Shown here piece by piece: positions 45,515 to 54,146 of a stretch of 64,000 bases of DNA. The DNA is from Phytohabitans sp036906915 (GTDB lineage: Bacteria; Actinomycetota; Actinomycetes; Mycobacteriales; Micromonosporaceae): NCBI RefSeq assembly GCF_036906915.1, contig NZ_JBAKHX010000023.1, positions 33,315 to 97,314 of the forward strand, in the 5' to 3' direction. Made by a program: the position numbers and the translations under genes. How positions within the stretch are numbered: the stretch's first letter is position 1; each line of letters starts with the position of its first letter. The notes under the pieces were generated by a model. The model was not told the origin of the DNA, did not search any database, and saw only the letters and a list, made by a program, of their open reading frames with translations.

Positions 45515-46039
45515 TCAGGTGGGCTTGAGGCAGAGCACGTAGCCCTTACCCGCAGGCGGGATGCTGTAGAAGATCATCTCCGCACCCGCCGCCGCATACG
45601 GCTGGCACACCTCGTCCGAGGAGGCCTGTGCGGCACTCAGGTTGTCCACCCGGCCGACCACGGTGTACTTCGCCTCGGCCGTGCCGCACGTCACCGGCTT
45701 GGCGTTGGGGGCCTCGGCCTCCTCGCCCTCCTTGACCTCCGGCAGGTCGGCGATGCAGTCCCCCTGCTTGGCCTCGGCGGTCTTGTCCTCCTGAAGCGCA
45801 CCACGCGCGAACGCGAGGCCGCCTGCCACGACCAGCGCAACGACGACGCCGACGACGATGCCGAGGATCTTCTTGCCGGCACCACCCTTTTTCGGCGGCT
45901 GGAGCGACGGCGGCAACGGCGCGCCGGCCGGGCCGAAGCCATCGGTGTGCGGTGGAGGCGGCGGGGCCGCTCCCCAGCCCTGGCCCGATGGCTGCGGTTG
46001 TGGCGCAGCGGCCGGGTACTGGGGTGGCTGGTTCGTCAC
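45515..46039 (-). CDS. LppU/SCO3897-like membrane-anchored protein
   Basis: A 174-residue protein: a Pro/Gln/Gly-rich cytoplasmic leader of about 50 residues, one transmembrane helix (ILGIVVGVVVALVVAGGLAFA) and an external C-terminal domain with two or three Cys that probably form a disulfide (GDCIADLPEV, PVTCGTAEA, DEVCQPYAAAG, YVLCLKPT). This plan matches the LppU/SCO3897 family, function unknown. GTG at 46039 with GAGAGGA upstream. It stands between the hydrolase and a region without intact genes. Confidence 0.78.
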   Translation of the reverse strand: MTNQPPQYPAAAPQPQPSGQGWGAAPPPPPHTDGFGPAGAPLPPSLQPPKKGGAGKKILGIVVGVVVALVVAGGLAFARGALQEDKTAEAKQGDCIADLPEVKEGEEAEAPNAKPVTCGTAEAKYTVVGRVDNLSAAQASSDEVCQPYAAAGAEMIFYSIPPAGKGYVLCLKPT

Positions 46040-46119
46040 GACTTTGGGTCCTCTCCCAGGGTTCTTTCAGCGGTTGACCGACGCGACCGTAGCGGTCCTG
46101 GTCGACCCCCGCCACCCCA

Positions 46120-46294
46120 GTAGCCGCCGGTGGTCACCCAGTGGCGGAGGGCGTTGGCGTTGTGGTGGGCATGGGTGTGGTCGAAGATGCGGACGCCGTC
46201 GAGGAGGTTGCCGTTCTGGCCGTAGACATAGACGTCCGGGCAGGTCGCCCAGCGCCGCCCGGACCCGCTCGGCGTAGTCCACGACGTCGTTCAT
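46120..46294 (-). pseudogene. Frameshifted gene remnant
   Basis: On the minus strand, one frame reads MNDVVDYAERVRAALGDLP from 46294 and another reads DVYVYGQNGNLLDGVRIF followed by HTHAHHNANALRHWV. Joining them across a small indel gives one natural-looking protein, while neither frame alone does, and the second has a stop just before it. I do not recognise the family. The rest of the 46040-46385 gap has no gene. A pseudogene is the simplest reading, though a sequencing error or a small coupled gene cannot be excluded. Confidence 0.4.
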
Positions 46295-46385
46295 CAGCCC
46301 GGCGGCGCGCAGGCGGCGAAGGGGTCGTGTGCATTTGCGAAGTACCGTCAAGCGCGCAGTAGGCGTGTCCGGATACTGTGTGGCC

Positions 46386-46817
46386 GTGCGGGCCAAGGAA
46401 GATGTGTTCGGGCGCCTCGCCAGCGCCACGGGCGTGTACCGGGGGCGCGGCGACGGCCCAGAGAGCGGGCCGTTCGTCGCGCGGATGGCGGTGGCGACGG
46501 TGGTACGCGGCCGCGCCGTGACCCTCGACTACGAGGCCACCAACGACCGCAACGGCCTCCAACACGTCGAGCACACCGTCCTAGTCGCCGGCGAGGGCGG
46601 GCGGCTGGAGTTACATGTGGCCTGCCTGGAGCTGCCGGGCGTGGTGCGCTTCACCGAGACCGGGCCGGGCGAGTTCACCGCCTACGAGGGGCCGCTGGTC
46701 GCCCGCATCGTGCTGCAACTCCCCCAGCCGGGCGCGATCAGCTACGCCTGGTGGTGGTCCAGAGACGAGTCCGACCCTCGCGAGCAGTCCCGTGCAGACC
46801 TCCGCCGCACCCACTAG
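46386..46817 (+). CDS. Hypothetical protein with a TTA codon
   Basis: A 143-residue soluble protein, not recognised, with repeated acidic/aromatic beta-like stretches (AVTLDYEATNDRNGLQHVEH, ARIVLQLPQPGAISYAWWW). GTG at 46386 is a reasonable start; six bases earlier another GTG is possible; no strong ribosome site. One leucine codon is TTA (46611-46613), rare here and served by the tRNA-Leu(UAA) gene. It converges on ppx, with hairpin repeat copy C lying between them. Confidence 0.65.
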   Translation: MRAKEDVFGRLASATGVYRGRGDGPESGPFVARMAVATVVRGRAVTLDYEATNDRNGLQHVEHTVLVAGEGGRLELHVACLELPGVVRFTETGPGEFTAYEGPLVARIVLQLPQPGAISYAWWWSRDESDPREQSRADLRRTH

Positions 46818-46868
46818 CTCCCGCGCACCCCGGCCGTGCCCACGATTGCCGCTGCCTTCCCTCGACGC

Positions 46869-46950
46869 CGATCAAGGGAAACCGCATTGATCAAGGGCAA
46901 ACGCACGCGGAAATGAGATCAAACCGCGTGCGTTGCCCCTTGATCGACGG
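46869..46950 (+). repeat. 82-bp hairpin repeat, copy C
   Basis: Direct repeats cgatcaagg (46869) and tgatcaagg (46888), then left arm gatcaagggcaaacgcacg, loop with aaatgagatcaaa, right arm ccgcgtgcgttgccc...ttgatc. It occupies the gap between two convergent gene ends. Confidence 0.88.
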
Positions 46951-46975
46951 TAGAAGGGGGGCGCGGCGCGGGCGG

Positions 46976-47884
46976 CTAGACCAGGGACCAGGCTATGCCG
47001 TCCAGGATGTCGTGTTCGGACGCGATCACCGTCGGTAGAGCGGTGCGGTCCATGATTACGCGGAGGATCAGCGCGCCCGCCGCGATCACGTCGGCGCGGC
47101 CCGGGTGCATGACCGGGATCGCCAGCCGCTCCTCCGTCGTCGCGGCGAGCATCCGCGCGGTCACGGCGGTCACGTCGTCATGCGAGACGCGGGCGTGGTG
47201 GATGCGCTCGGGCTGGTACTCGGTCAGGCCCAACGCGATCGCCGCCACCGTCGTCACGGAGCCGGCCAGCCCGACCAGGGTCGCCGCCCGCGTGCCGTCG
47301 ACCGCGGCGAGCGCCCGGTCGACCGCAGCCGTGATGTCGGCCGTCGCGGCCTCGATCTCGGCGAGCGTCGGCGGGTTGGCGTGTAGGTGCCGCTCGGTCA
47401 TCCGGACGCAGCCGATGTCCACGGAGATCGCGGCGTCTACTGTGGACGAGCCGACCACGAACTCCGTCGAGCCGCCACCGATGTCGACCACGAGATAGGG
47501 CGCCTCGGCGGACAGGCCGCGTACTGCCCCGGTGAACGAGAGCCTTGCCTCTTCGTCGCCGGTCACGACCTCGGGCTCGACGCCGAGCGTCTCCTTGACC
47601 ATGACCCGGAAGTCGTCGGCGTTGGACGCGTCACGCGTCGCCGACGTGGCGACCATCCGCACCCGCGACACCCCGAGTTCGGCGATCTGCGCGGCGTACG
47701 ACGCCAGCGCGACCCGAGTGCGCTCCAGAGCCTCCGGCGCGAGCCGCCCCGTCCGGTCGACGCCCTGGCCGAGCCGCACGATCTCCATCCGCCGCACGAC
47801 GTCGGCGAGCTCACCAGAAAGCCCTTGCGAAGCAATCAGGAGCCGGATGGAGTTCGTCCCGCAGTCGATCGCCGCCACCCTCAT
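46976..47884 (-). CDS. ppx: Ppx/GppA-family exopolyphosphatase
   Basis: A 302-residue ASKHA-fold protein that hydrolyses polyphosphate or guanosine pentaphosphate. The phosphate-binding AAIDCGTNSIRLLIA starts the protein, TSATRDASNA follows, and VVDIGGGSTEFVVGS is the central motif; GLAGSVTTVAAIALG completes the site. Short form without the C-terminal HD domain, as in actinobacterial Ppx1. ATG at 47884 matches the family start. It is the last gene of the eno-ftsB-DUF501-acetyltransferase-ppx run, 10 bases after the acetyltransferase. Confidence 0.9.
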   Translation of the reverse strand: MRVAAIDCGTNSIRLLIASQGLSGELADVVRRMEIVRLGQGVDRTGRLAPEALERTRVALASYAAQIAELGVSRVRMVATSATRDASNADDFRVMVKETLGVEPEVVTGDEEARLSFTGAVRGLSAEAPYLVVDIGGGSTEFVVGSSTVDAAISVDIGCVRMTERHLHANPPTLAEIEAATADITAAVDRALAAVDGTRAATLVGLAGSVTTVAAIALGLTEYQPERIHHARVSHDDVTAVTARMLAATTEERLAIPVMHPGRADVIAAGALILRVIMDRTALPTVIASEHDILDGIAWSLV

Positions 47885-47894
47885 GCGCGCCACC

Positions 47895-48401
47895 CTACAA
47901 GTGCAGCAGCATGCGGGTGTTACCAAGCGTGTTCGGTTTCACCCGCTCCAGGTCGAGGAACTCGGCGACACCCTCGTCGTACGAGCGCAGCAGCTGCTCG
48001 TACACCGGATGCGGCACCGGCGCACCGTCGATCTCTTTGAAGCCGAACGACCCGAAGAAGCCGGTCTCGAACGTCAGCACGAACACCCGGGACACGCCCA
48101 CGTCGCGAGCCACCCCGATCAGCTCGGAGACGATCCGCTGGCCGATCTTCATGCCGCGACAGGACGGGTCGACCGCGACCGTGCGGATCTCGGCGAGGTC
48201 TTCCCACATCACGTGCAGCGCGCCGCAGCCCACCACCAGGTCGTCGGAGACCCTGGTCGCCACCCAGAACTCCTGCACGTCCTCGTACAGCGTCACGGTG
48301 GCCTTGCTCAGCATCCGGCGCCCGTCGGTGTACATGTCGATCAGCTCGCGAATGCGCCGCACGTCCGCCGTGCGGGCGCGCCGGATCACGACGTCACGCA
48401 T
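47895..48401 (-). CDS. ArgA-like N-acetyltransferase (GNAT)
   Basis: A 168-residue GNAT protein with the acetyl-CoA loop VDPSCRGMKIGQRIVSELIG and FETGFFGSFGFKEID. It resembles the small amino-acid/N-acetylglutamate synthase type found in actinobacteria (like Mtb Rv2747), which acts in arginine synthesis. ATG at 48401 overlaps the end of the DUF501 gene by 16 bases; ATG 48419 is possible. It is inserted between DUF501 and ppx, genes that are adjacent in many relatives. Confidence 0.83.
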   Translation of the reverse strand: MRDVVIRRARTADVRRIRELIDMYTDGRRMLSKATVTLYEDVQEFWVATRVSDDLVVGCGALHVMWEDLAEIRTVAVDPSCRGMKIGQRIVSELIGVARDVGVSRVFVLTFETGFFGSFGFKEIDGAPVPHPVYEQLLRSYDEGVAEFLDLERVKPNTLGNTRMLLHL

Positions 48402-48898
48402 GGCCCGTCCGACCACCATGGCGCGATGAGCTCGGCCGTCTCGTCTCCGAACGGGTTGACGCCCGGGCCAACGGCCAGCGCGTGGGCCAGGTGCACGTGC
48501 AGGCACTTGACCCGCCCGGGCATGCCTCCGGCGGAGATGCCCTCGATCTCCGGCACCTGCCCGATCTTGTCGCGCCGCGCGAGGTAGTCCTCGTGCGCGG
48601 CACGGTACCGCTCGGCCAGCTCCGGGTCGGCGGCCAGCCGCTCGGCCATCTCTTTCATCAGGCCGGCGGACTCCAGGCGGGAGCACGCCGCTGTCGCCCG
48701 CGGGCAGGTCAGGTAGAAGAGCGTCGGGAACGGCGTGCCGTCGGCGAGGCGCGGCGTGGTCTCGACGACATCAGGCAGGCCGCATGGGCAGCGGTGGGCC
48801 ACCGCCCGCGTGCCGCGCGGCGTCCTTCCGAGCTGCGCGGCCACCGCGGCGAGGTCGGCCTCCGTCGCCGGTTCGCGCTCCGGTGGGGGTACCGTCAA
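48386..48898 (-). CDS. DUF501 protein
   Basis: A 170-residue protein with the conserved RCPCGLPDVVETTPRLADG, TLFYLTCPRA and the ending KCLHVHLAHALAVGPGVNPFG of the DUF501 family. Function unknown, though it always lies beside ftsB and ppx in actinobacteria. The Cys/His pattern suggests a metal site. TTG at 48898 overlaps the TGA of the ftsB-like gene (TTGA), so translation is coupled; sequence upstream in the same frame belongs to that gene read in another frame. Confidence 0.88.
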   Translation of the reverse strand: MTVPPPEREPATEADLAAVAAQLGRTPRGTRAVAHRCPCGLPDVVETTPRLADGTPFPTLFYLTCPRATAACSRLESAGLMKEMAERLAADPELAERYRAAHEDYLARRDKIGQVPEIEGISAGGMPGRVKCLHVHLAHALAVGPGVNPFGDETAELIAPWWSDGPCVTS

Positions 48899-49476
48899 GG
48901 CCGCGACCCCGCGTTGTTGGCCGCCTGGATACTCGACCAGAGCGTGTCGTACCAGGGGTCGGGTCTTTCGCCCTTGCCCGTGTTGGGGTCGATGCCGGCG
49001 TCGCGCGCCGCGCCCTCGGGGTCGCTGAGCACCACCAGTGGCGTCTCGCCCGGATACACCATGTAAAACCGCTTCCGTGCCTGGATCTTGATGTACTCCT
49101 CGTCGCGCCACAGCGCGGCCCGCTCACTCAGCTCGCCGATGCGCCGGCGCTGGGCGTCCTGCGCGGCCTCCATGCGGGCGATGTCGGACTGCTGGGTCAG
49201 GTACACGCGCACGGGGTACGTGTAGCCGAGCGCGAGCGCGATGAGCACCACGAGGAGCACCGTGGCCCGCCCGGTGAAGCGGCGCGGCTGCGGGGCGCTG
49301 GTGCGCCGCACCGGTGCCCGCCGGGCGGCGGCCGGCCGGTTGGCGGAGCGACCGGAGTCGCCACCGTCGCGGCTTGCGTGGTCGCGCTGGTCGCGGGCGA
49401 GCGCGGGGCGGCGGGGGGCGGCACTGCGGGACCGCCGCGCGGGGCGTTGCCCGCTCGGCGTGAGCCGCTGTGTCAT
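48895..49476 (-). CDS. ftsB: FtsB/DivIC-type septum formation initiator
   Basis: A 193-residue bitopic protein: a long basic, Arg/Ala/Pro-rich cytoplasmic leader (about 1-68), one transmembrane helix (VLLVVLIALALGYTYPVRVY) and an extracytoplasmic coiled coil (RMEAAQDAQRRRIGELSERA) ending in the conserved YIKIQARKRFYMVYPGET. It joins FtsQ and FtsL in the divisome. It lies 33 bases downstream of eno and overlaps DUF501, the standard actinobacterial order. Confidence 0.9.
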   Translation of the reverse strand: MTQRLTPSGQRPARRSRSAAPRRPALARDQRDHASRDGGDSGRSANRPAAARRAPVRRTSAPQPRRFTGRATVLLVVLIALALGYTYPVRVYLTQQSDIARMEAAQDAQRRRIGELSERAALWRDEEYIKIQARKRFYMVYPGETPLVVLSDPEGAARDAGIDPNTGKGERPDPWYDTLWSSIQAANNAGSRP

Positions 49477-49509
49477 GTGGTGCCGCCCTCCTCCCCTTCA
49501 AGCGCTAGG

Positions 49510-50796
49510 TCAGCTAGCCGAACGGTACCTCGGGAAGGCGCCGGCACCTGCGTAGCGCGCCGCGTCGCCCAGCTCCTCCTCGATCCGCAGCAGCTGGTTG
49601 TACTTCGCCACCCGGTCGGACCGGGCCGGCGCACCGGTCTTGATCTGGCCGCAGCCGGTGGCCACCGCCAGGTCGGCGATCGTGGTGTCTTCGGTCTCAC
49701 CGGAGCGGTGGCTCATCATGCACTTGAAGCCGGCCCGGTGGGCGAGGTCGACCGCGTCGAACGTCTCGGTGAGCGAGCCGATCTGGTTGACCTTGACGAG
49801 CACCGCGTTCGCGGCCTTTTCGGCGATGCCCCGGGCGATGCGCTCCGGGTTGGTGACGAAGAGGTCGTCGCCGACGATCTGGATCTTGTCGCCCACCGCG
49901 GCGGTGAACGCGCTCCAGCCCGCCCAGTCGTCCTCGGCCAGCGGGTCTTCGATGGAGACGATCGGGTACGCCTCGGCGAGCTTGCTGTAGTAATTGATCA
50001 TCTCGTCGGACGACTTGGCGGCGCCCTCGAAGACGTACGAGCCGTCCTTGTAGAACTCGGTTGCGGCCACGTCGAGCGCGAGCACGATGTCGGCGCCCAG
50101 GCGGTATCCGGCCTTTTCGACCGCCTCGCCGATCAGGTCGAGCGCGGCGGCGTTGGTGGGCAGGTTCGGCGCGAAGCCGCCCTCGTCACCGAGGCCAGTG
50201 GAGAGGCCCTTCTTCTTCAGCACCGACTTGAGCGCGTGGTAGACCTCCGCGCCGGAACGCAGCGCCTCACGGAACGTCGGCGCGCCGATCGGGGCGACCA
50301 TGAACTCCTGCACGTCCACGTTGGAGTCGGCGTGCGCCCCACCGTTGAGGATGTTCATCATCGGCACCGGCAGCAGGTGCGCGTTGGGCCCGCCCAGGTA
50401 CCGGAAGAGACTCAGCTCGGCGCTGCCGGCGGCCGCCTTCGACACGGCGAGCGACACACCGAGGATCGCGTTGGCTCCGAGGCCCGACTTGTCCGGGGTG
50501 CCATCGATGTCCAGCATCTTCTGGTCGATCAGGCGCTGCTCGCTCGCCTCGTACCCGATTAGCTGGTCGACGATCCGGTCCTCGATGTTGCTCACGGCCT
50601 TTTCGACGCCCTTGCCGCCGTACCGGGCGGTGTCGCCGTCGCGCAGCTCGATCGCCTCGAACGCGCCGGTCGACGCGCCGGACGGCACCGCGGCCCGCGC
50701 GACCGTGCCGTCGTCCAGCCCGACCTCGACCTCGACGGTCGGGTTGCCGCGCGAGTCGAGGATCTCCCGGGCGACAATTCCCTCAATGGTGGCCAC
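49510..50796 (-). CDS. eno: Enolase
   Basis: A 428-residue glycolytic enzyme converting 2-phosphoglycerate to phosphoenolpyruvate. Mg and catalytic residues are in GDEGGFAPNL, the Asp-Glu-Asp ligands in IVLALDVAATE, SIEDPLAEDD and IVGDDLFVTNP, and Lys in AVLVKVNQIGSLTET; SHRSGETEDTTIADLAV binds substrate. GTG at 50796 is chosen because GAGGAG lies seven bases before it; the longer ATG reading overlaps that site. It leads the operon with ftsB, DUF501 and ppx. Confidence 0.94.
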   Translation of the reverse strand: MATIEGIVAREILDSRGNPTVEVEVGLDDGTVARAAVPSGASTGAFEAIELRDGDTARYGGKGVEKAVSNIEDRIVDQLIGYEASEQRLIDQKMLDIDGTPDKSGLGANAILGVSLAVSKAAAGSAELSLFRYLGGPNAHLLPVPMMNILNGGAHADSNVDVQEFMVAPIGAPTFREALRSGAEVYHALKSVLKKKGLSTGLGDEGGFAPNLPTNAAALDLIGEAVEKAGYRLGADIVLALDVAATEFYKDGSYVFEGAAKSSDEMINYYSKLAEAYPIVSIEDPLAEDDWAGWSAFTAAVGDKIQIVGDDLFVTNPERIARGIAEKAANAVLVKVNQIGSLTETFDAVDLAHRAGFKCMMSHRSGETEDTTIADLAVATGCGQIKTGAPARSDRVAKYNQLLRIEEELGDAARYAGAGAFPRYRSAS

Positions 50797-50930
50797 TGTG
50801 ACGCTCCTCGTCTTGATCTTCACGGGCCGCCGCGCTGCGGCCGGGAGTTCGGCTTCTCCGCTTGCAGAGCGTATCCGGACGGACAGATCCGGGTTGCGCC
50901 GGCCGGACCTGATCGAGGAGGCTGGCCGTC

Positions 50931-51623
50931 ATGTCCTTCGCCCGCCTACTCTCCGCGCTCGTGATCGTGTCCGCCCTCGTGGGTGGTTGCCAGTCGATGG
51001 ACGACGCGGGGCAGGTGATCGACAGAGCCAGCCTGGTCAATGACCTGGCAAGCCGGCTGGACGGCTCCGGCGAGCTCACTTACTCCGCCGATTACCAGCT
51101 CACCGGCGGTCGCACCGCGACGATCGCGCAGGCCCAGGAGCCGCTGCGCTCGGCGTACGTGTACCCCGACGGAAAGGTCACCGTGACCGCGGAGGCCACC
51201 ACCGAATGTCACACCGCCTCGGGCGCGACCACGTGCACGCTCACCGCGCCGCCCGCGCCGGCCAACAAGCCGGCGGTCACGCTCTTCGAAAACGCGGGTG
51301 CCAAGGGGCTCGTCGCCCCGACCGTGGTGGTCGGCCTGCTCACCACTGCCGCCCTCGACACCGACGCGGTCATCGAGCAGAGCGACACCACGGTGGCCGG
51401 CCGGCACGCCACCTGCGTGCAGGTCGAGCGGGTACAGAACGCGGCGGCCTCGAAGTTCGACGCGTGCATCACCACCGAAGGAGTGCTCGGCAGCTTCGCG
51501 GGTGTGGTCAACGGCTCGGCCGTCGACATCGCGCTGACCCGGTACCGTGACGCCGTGGACGCAGACGCCTTCGCCGTGCCCGCCGGAGCCACGGTCCTCG
51601 ACCAGCGCGCCGGCGCGAAGTGA
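50931..51623 (+). CDS. Lipoprotein
   Basis: A 230-residue exported lipoprotein: signal helix LLSALVIVSALVGGCQ with lipobox VGGC, Cys 20 to be lipidated. The mature part is Thr/Ala/Val-rich, likely beta, with two Cys (TECHTASGATTC) near each other and a further pair (ATCVQVERVQ, FDACITTE). It recalls LppX/LprG-type lipid carriers only in outline, and I do not assign a function. It overlaps nudC by four bases at its stop. Confidence 0.78.
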   Translation: MSFARLLSALVIVSALVGGCQSMDDAGQVIDRASLVNDLASRLDGSGELTYSADYQLTGGRTATIAQAQEPLRSAYVYPDGKVTVTAEATTECHTASGATTCTLTAPPAPANKPAVTLFENAGAKGLVAPTVVVGLLTTAALDTDAVIEQSDTTVAGRHATCVQVERVQNAAASKFDACITTEGVLGSFAGVVNGSAVDIALTRYRDAVDADAFAVPAGATVLDQRAGAK

Positions 51624-52417
51624 GCCCGTTGTTCGTGCCGGGTGCCGTGGCTGACGCCCCACCCGCGCCGGACGACACGTGCCTGGTCGTGGCCGGCCGC
51701 AAGCTCATGTGCACGCCCGAAGGCGGGTTCCCCCGCGTCCGCGACCTGCCGGGCGGCCTCGACTACGTCGCCCTGGGCACCCTCGACGGCGTGGCGGTGT
51801 GGGCCGTGGCGGGCGAGCGCGGTGACACGGGCGAGTGGCGAAGCTGGCCGGCACTGGCCGGTGACCTGGGCGAGCCGCTCGCATCGTTGGCCGGCAGGGC
51901 GCTCCAGGTGATCACGTGGCGGCACGCCCACCGGTACTGCGGCGCCTGCACCGCGAGGCTCGACGACGTGCCCGGCGAGCACGCCCGGCGCTGTCCCGAC
52001 TGCGAGCTGTACGTGCCGATGCAGCTCTCTCCCGCCGTGCTCGTCGCGATCCGCCGGGGCGACGAGCTGCTGCTGGTGAGGCACTCGTACGGGCCGACGG
52101 AGCTGTGGGCGCTGGTCGCCGGGTTCCTGGAGGCGGGCGAGTCGCTGGAGCAGGCGGTGCGTCGGGAGGTGCGCGAGGAGGTCGGGCTGGAGCTCGGCGA
52201 GCTGACCTACTTCGGCAGCCAGCCGTGGGCGATGTCCGGGCCGGGTGTGGTACTGGCCGGGTTCACCGCCGAGTGCGCCGACCCGCGCGCCGAGCCGGTG
52301 ATCGACGGGCGAGAGCTGACACAGGCGCGGTGGTTTGCGCTGGACGCCCTGCCGGCGGAGCTGCCGCCCGCGTACTCGATCTCCCGCTGGCTGATCGACG
52401 CCACCGTCAAGCACTGA
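51620..52417 (+). CDS. nudC: NAD(+) diphosphatase
   Basis: A 265-residue Nudix hydrolase that splits NADH/NAD and removes NAD caps from RNA. A zinc ribbon (YCGACTARL and RRCPDCELY) precedes the Nudix box, seen as GFLEAGESLEQAVRREVREE followed by VGLELG. The NADH-pyrophosphatase motif that normally reads SQPWPFP is SQPWAMSGP here, an altered binding loop. GTG start at 51620 overlaps the lipoprotein stop. The N-terminal domain is shorter than in E. coli but typical for actinomycetes. Converges with the DUF885 gene, overlapping by eleven bases. Confidence 0.9.
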   Translation: MSPLFVPGAVADAPPAPDDTCLVVAGRKLMCTPEGGFPRVRDLPGGLDYVALGTLDGVAVWAVAGERGDTGEWRSWPALAGDLGEPLASLAGRALQVITWRHAHRYCGACTARLDDVPGEHARRCPDCELYVPMQLSPAVLVAIRRGDELLLVRHSYGPTELWALVAGFLEAGESLEQAVRREVREEVGLELGELTYFGSQPWAMSGPGVVLAGFTAECADPRAEPVIDGRELTQARWFALDALPAELPPAYSISRWLIDATVKH

Positions 52418-54023
52418 CCCCCAGCAGCGTGCGCAGGTGGCGCGGGGGCGGCGAGCCGTGCGCGAGCATGGCATCGTGCCACTCCCGAGGTGATGTGCCC
52501 GCCGGCCGCGCCGCCGCGATCTCCGCGACCTCGGTGTAGCCCACGAAGTACGTCGAGAGCTGGGTCGACGTGAGTAGCGCCCGGCGCCACTTGCCGGCCG
52601 CCTCGCCCTCCTCCTGGAAGCCCTTGCCGGTCATCAACGCCATCGCGTCCGCCTCGGCCAGCCCTTCGCAGTGCACGAGCTGGTCGAGAATGGCGTTGAT
52701 GGTCATGCGGAGCTGCATCTTGAGCTGCTGGAGCTTGATCGGCAGCCCGCCGAACCCTAACGAGGTCATCAGCTCCTCGGTGTAGACCGCCCAGCCCTCG
52801 ACGAACGGCCCGGAGTGCCCGAGCGCCCGCACCCGGGTCGAGCCCCGGTAGCGGCGGGAGTGGGCGAGCTGCAGGAAGTGCCCCGGCATCGCCTCGTGCA
52901 CGGTGAGATTGCGGATCATGTGGTCGTTGTACTCGCGGTAGAACGACTCCACGCGCTCCGCCGGCCAGTCCGCAGGGGCGGGCGCTATGCAGTAGAACGT
53001 CGGCACGTCCGCGGTCTCCAGCGGGCCGGGCGGGTCGCAGTACGCCACGGCCACTCCGCGTGCGAACTCGGGCATCTCCATGATCTCGCACGGGTCGTCG
53101 ACGAGCGTGGCGAGATCGTGCTCGCGGACGAACTCGGTGGCCTCGCCGAGCGTGACCTTGGCGAGGTCGACGATCGTGGCGTCGTCGGGATGCTCGGCGC
53201 TGAGGAGGCCGAGTGCCTGGCGTACCGTCTCGTCCGTCGCCGGACCGCCGACCAGGGCGACGGCCGCTTCCCGGATCTCCTCGGTGATCCGGGCCAGGTT
53301 GGCTTCGGCGCGGGCGAGCACCTGCGCGGCGGGCAGCTCGGTGTCGAGCGTGTGCCACAGCCGGGCCTCCCACAGTCGCCGGCCGAGCCGAGGATCCCGG
53401 TCAGCCGTCTCCGCCCGGGAGCGCAGCCAGCCCGCGAATTCGTCCAACGCCCTCACCGCCGCCTCGGCGAGCGGCGTGACCGTGCTCTGCCGCCCCGGTG
53501 CCTCCGCGAGCAGGCCGGGCAGCTCGTCCCGCACCAGCGCGGCGGCGCCCGCGAACTGGCCGGCGGCGGTCTCCAGGTGTATCCGCGGGCAGTCGCGCAG
53601 CACCGTGCGGGCGGTGGCGAGCGCGTCCGGCACGGCGGCGAGCCGCCCTTCGAGGCTGGCCAGCCGCTCCTCGACCGGCGCGAACGGCCGGGCGATCAGC
53701 GCGTACAGCAGCGGGCCCGGGTTGTGAGCCAGTGGATCCCACTCGTGCGACCGGATCTCGGTGGCTTCGAAGAGGCCGCGCTCGACCATGGCGGTCAGCA
53801 CCGCGTGGTCGACCTGGTCCTGGGGTGCGAGCGCGTCGGCGTCGACCTCGACCAAGGCATTGCCGGCGTCGCGCAGCATGGCCACGTCGGCTGCCACGCC
53901 GTCGGCGGACAGGTCGGGCAGCTTGTGGTCGAAGCGATGGTCGCCCGCGTACGAGGCGAGCAGCGGGGAGCTTTCCAGGATCGCGTCGGCGATGCGCTCG
54001 GCGACCGGTACGAACTGCGCCAT
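52407..54023 (-). CDS. DUF885-family peptidase
   Basis: A 538-residue protein. The zinc-site HExxH-like region appears as TVHEAMPGHFLQLAHS, with GWAVYTEELMTSLGF after it and the preceding FYREYNDHMIRNL, matching DUF885, a family of putative metallopeptidases of the M32/thermolysin-like clan. It is predicted cytoplasmic, as no signal is visible. The Leu codon in TSLGF is TTA (complement of 52758-52760), a rare codon here. The gene stands alone. Confidence 0.85.
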   Translation of the reverse strand: MAQFVPVAERIADAILESSPLLASYAGDHRFDHKLPDLSADGVAADVAMLRDAGNALVEVDADALAPQDQVDHAVLTAMVERGLFEATEIRSHEWDPLAHNPGPLLYALIARPFAPVEERLASLEGRLAAVPDALATARTVLRDCPRIHLETAAGQFAGAAALVRDELPGLLAEAPGRQSTVTPLAEAAVRALDEFAGWLRSRAETADRDPRLGRRLWEARLWHTLDTELPAAQVLARAEANLARITEEIREAAVALVGGPATDETVRQALGLLSAEHPDDATIVDLAKVTLGEATEFVREHDLATLVDDPCEIMEMPEFARGVAVAYCDPPGPLETADVPTFYCIAPAPADWPAERVESFYREYNDHMIRNLTVHEAMPGHFLQLAHSRRYRGSTRVRALGHSGPFVEGWAVYTEELMTSLGFGGLPIKLQQLKMQLRMTINAILDQLVHCEGLAEADAMALMTGKGFQEEGEAAGKWRRALLTSTQLSTYFVGYTEVAEIAAARPAGTSPREWHDAMLAHGSPPPRHLRTLLGVSA

Positions 54024-54146
54024 GCAAAGACGTTACCGCTCTGCTTATTGGCCTCGCCTCCGCTCGGCGGCTCGCACATTATGGACCTGTCCAACCGCAC
54101 CCTGATGGCCCTGTCTATGAGACCAAAGCAAGCCTAGCTTCGGTGC

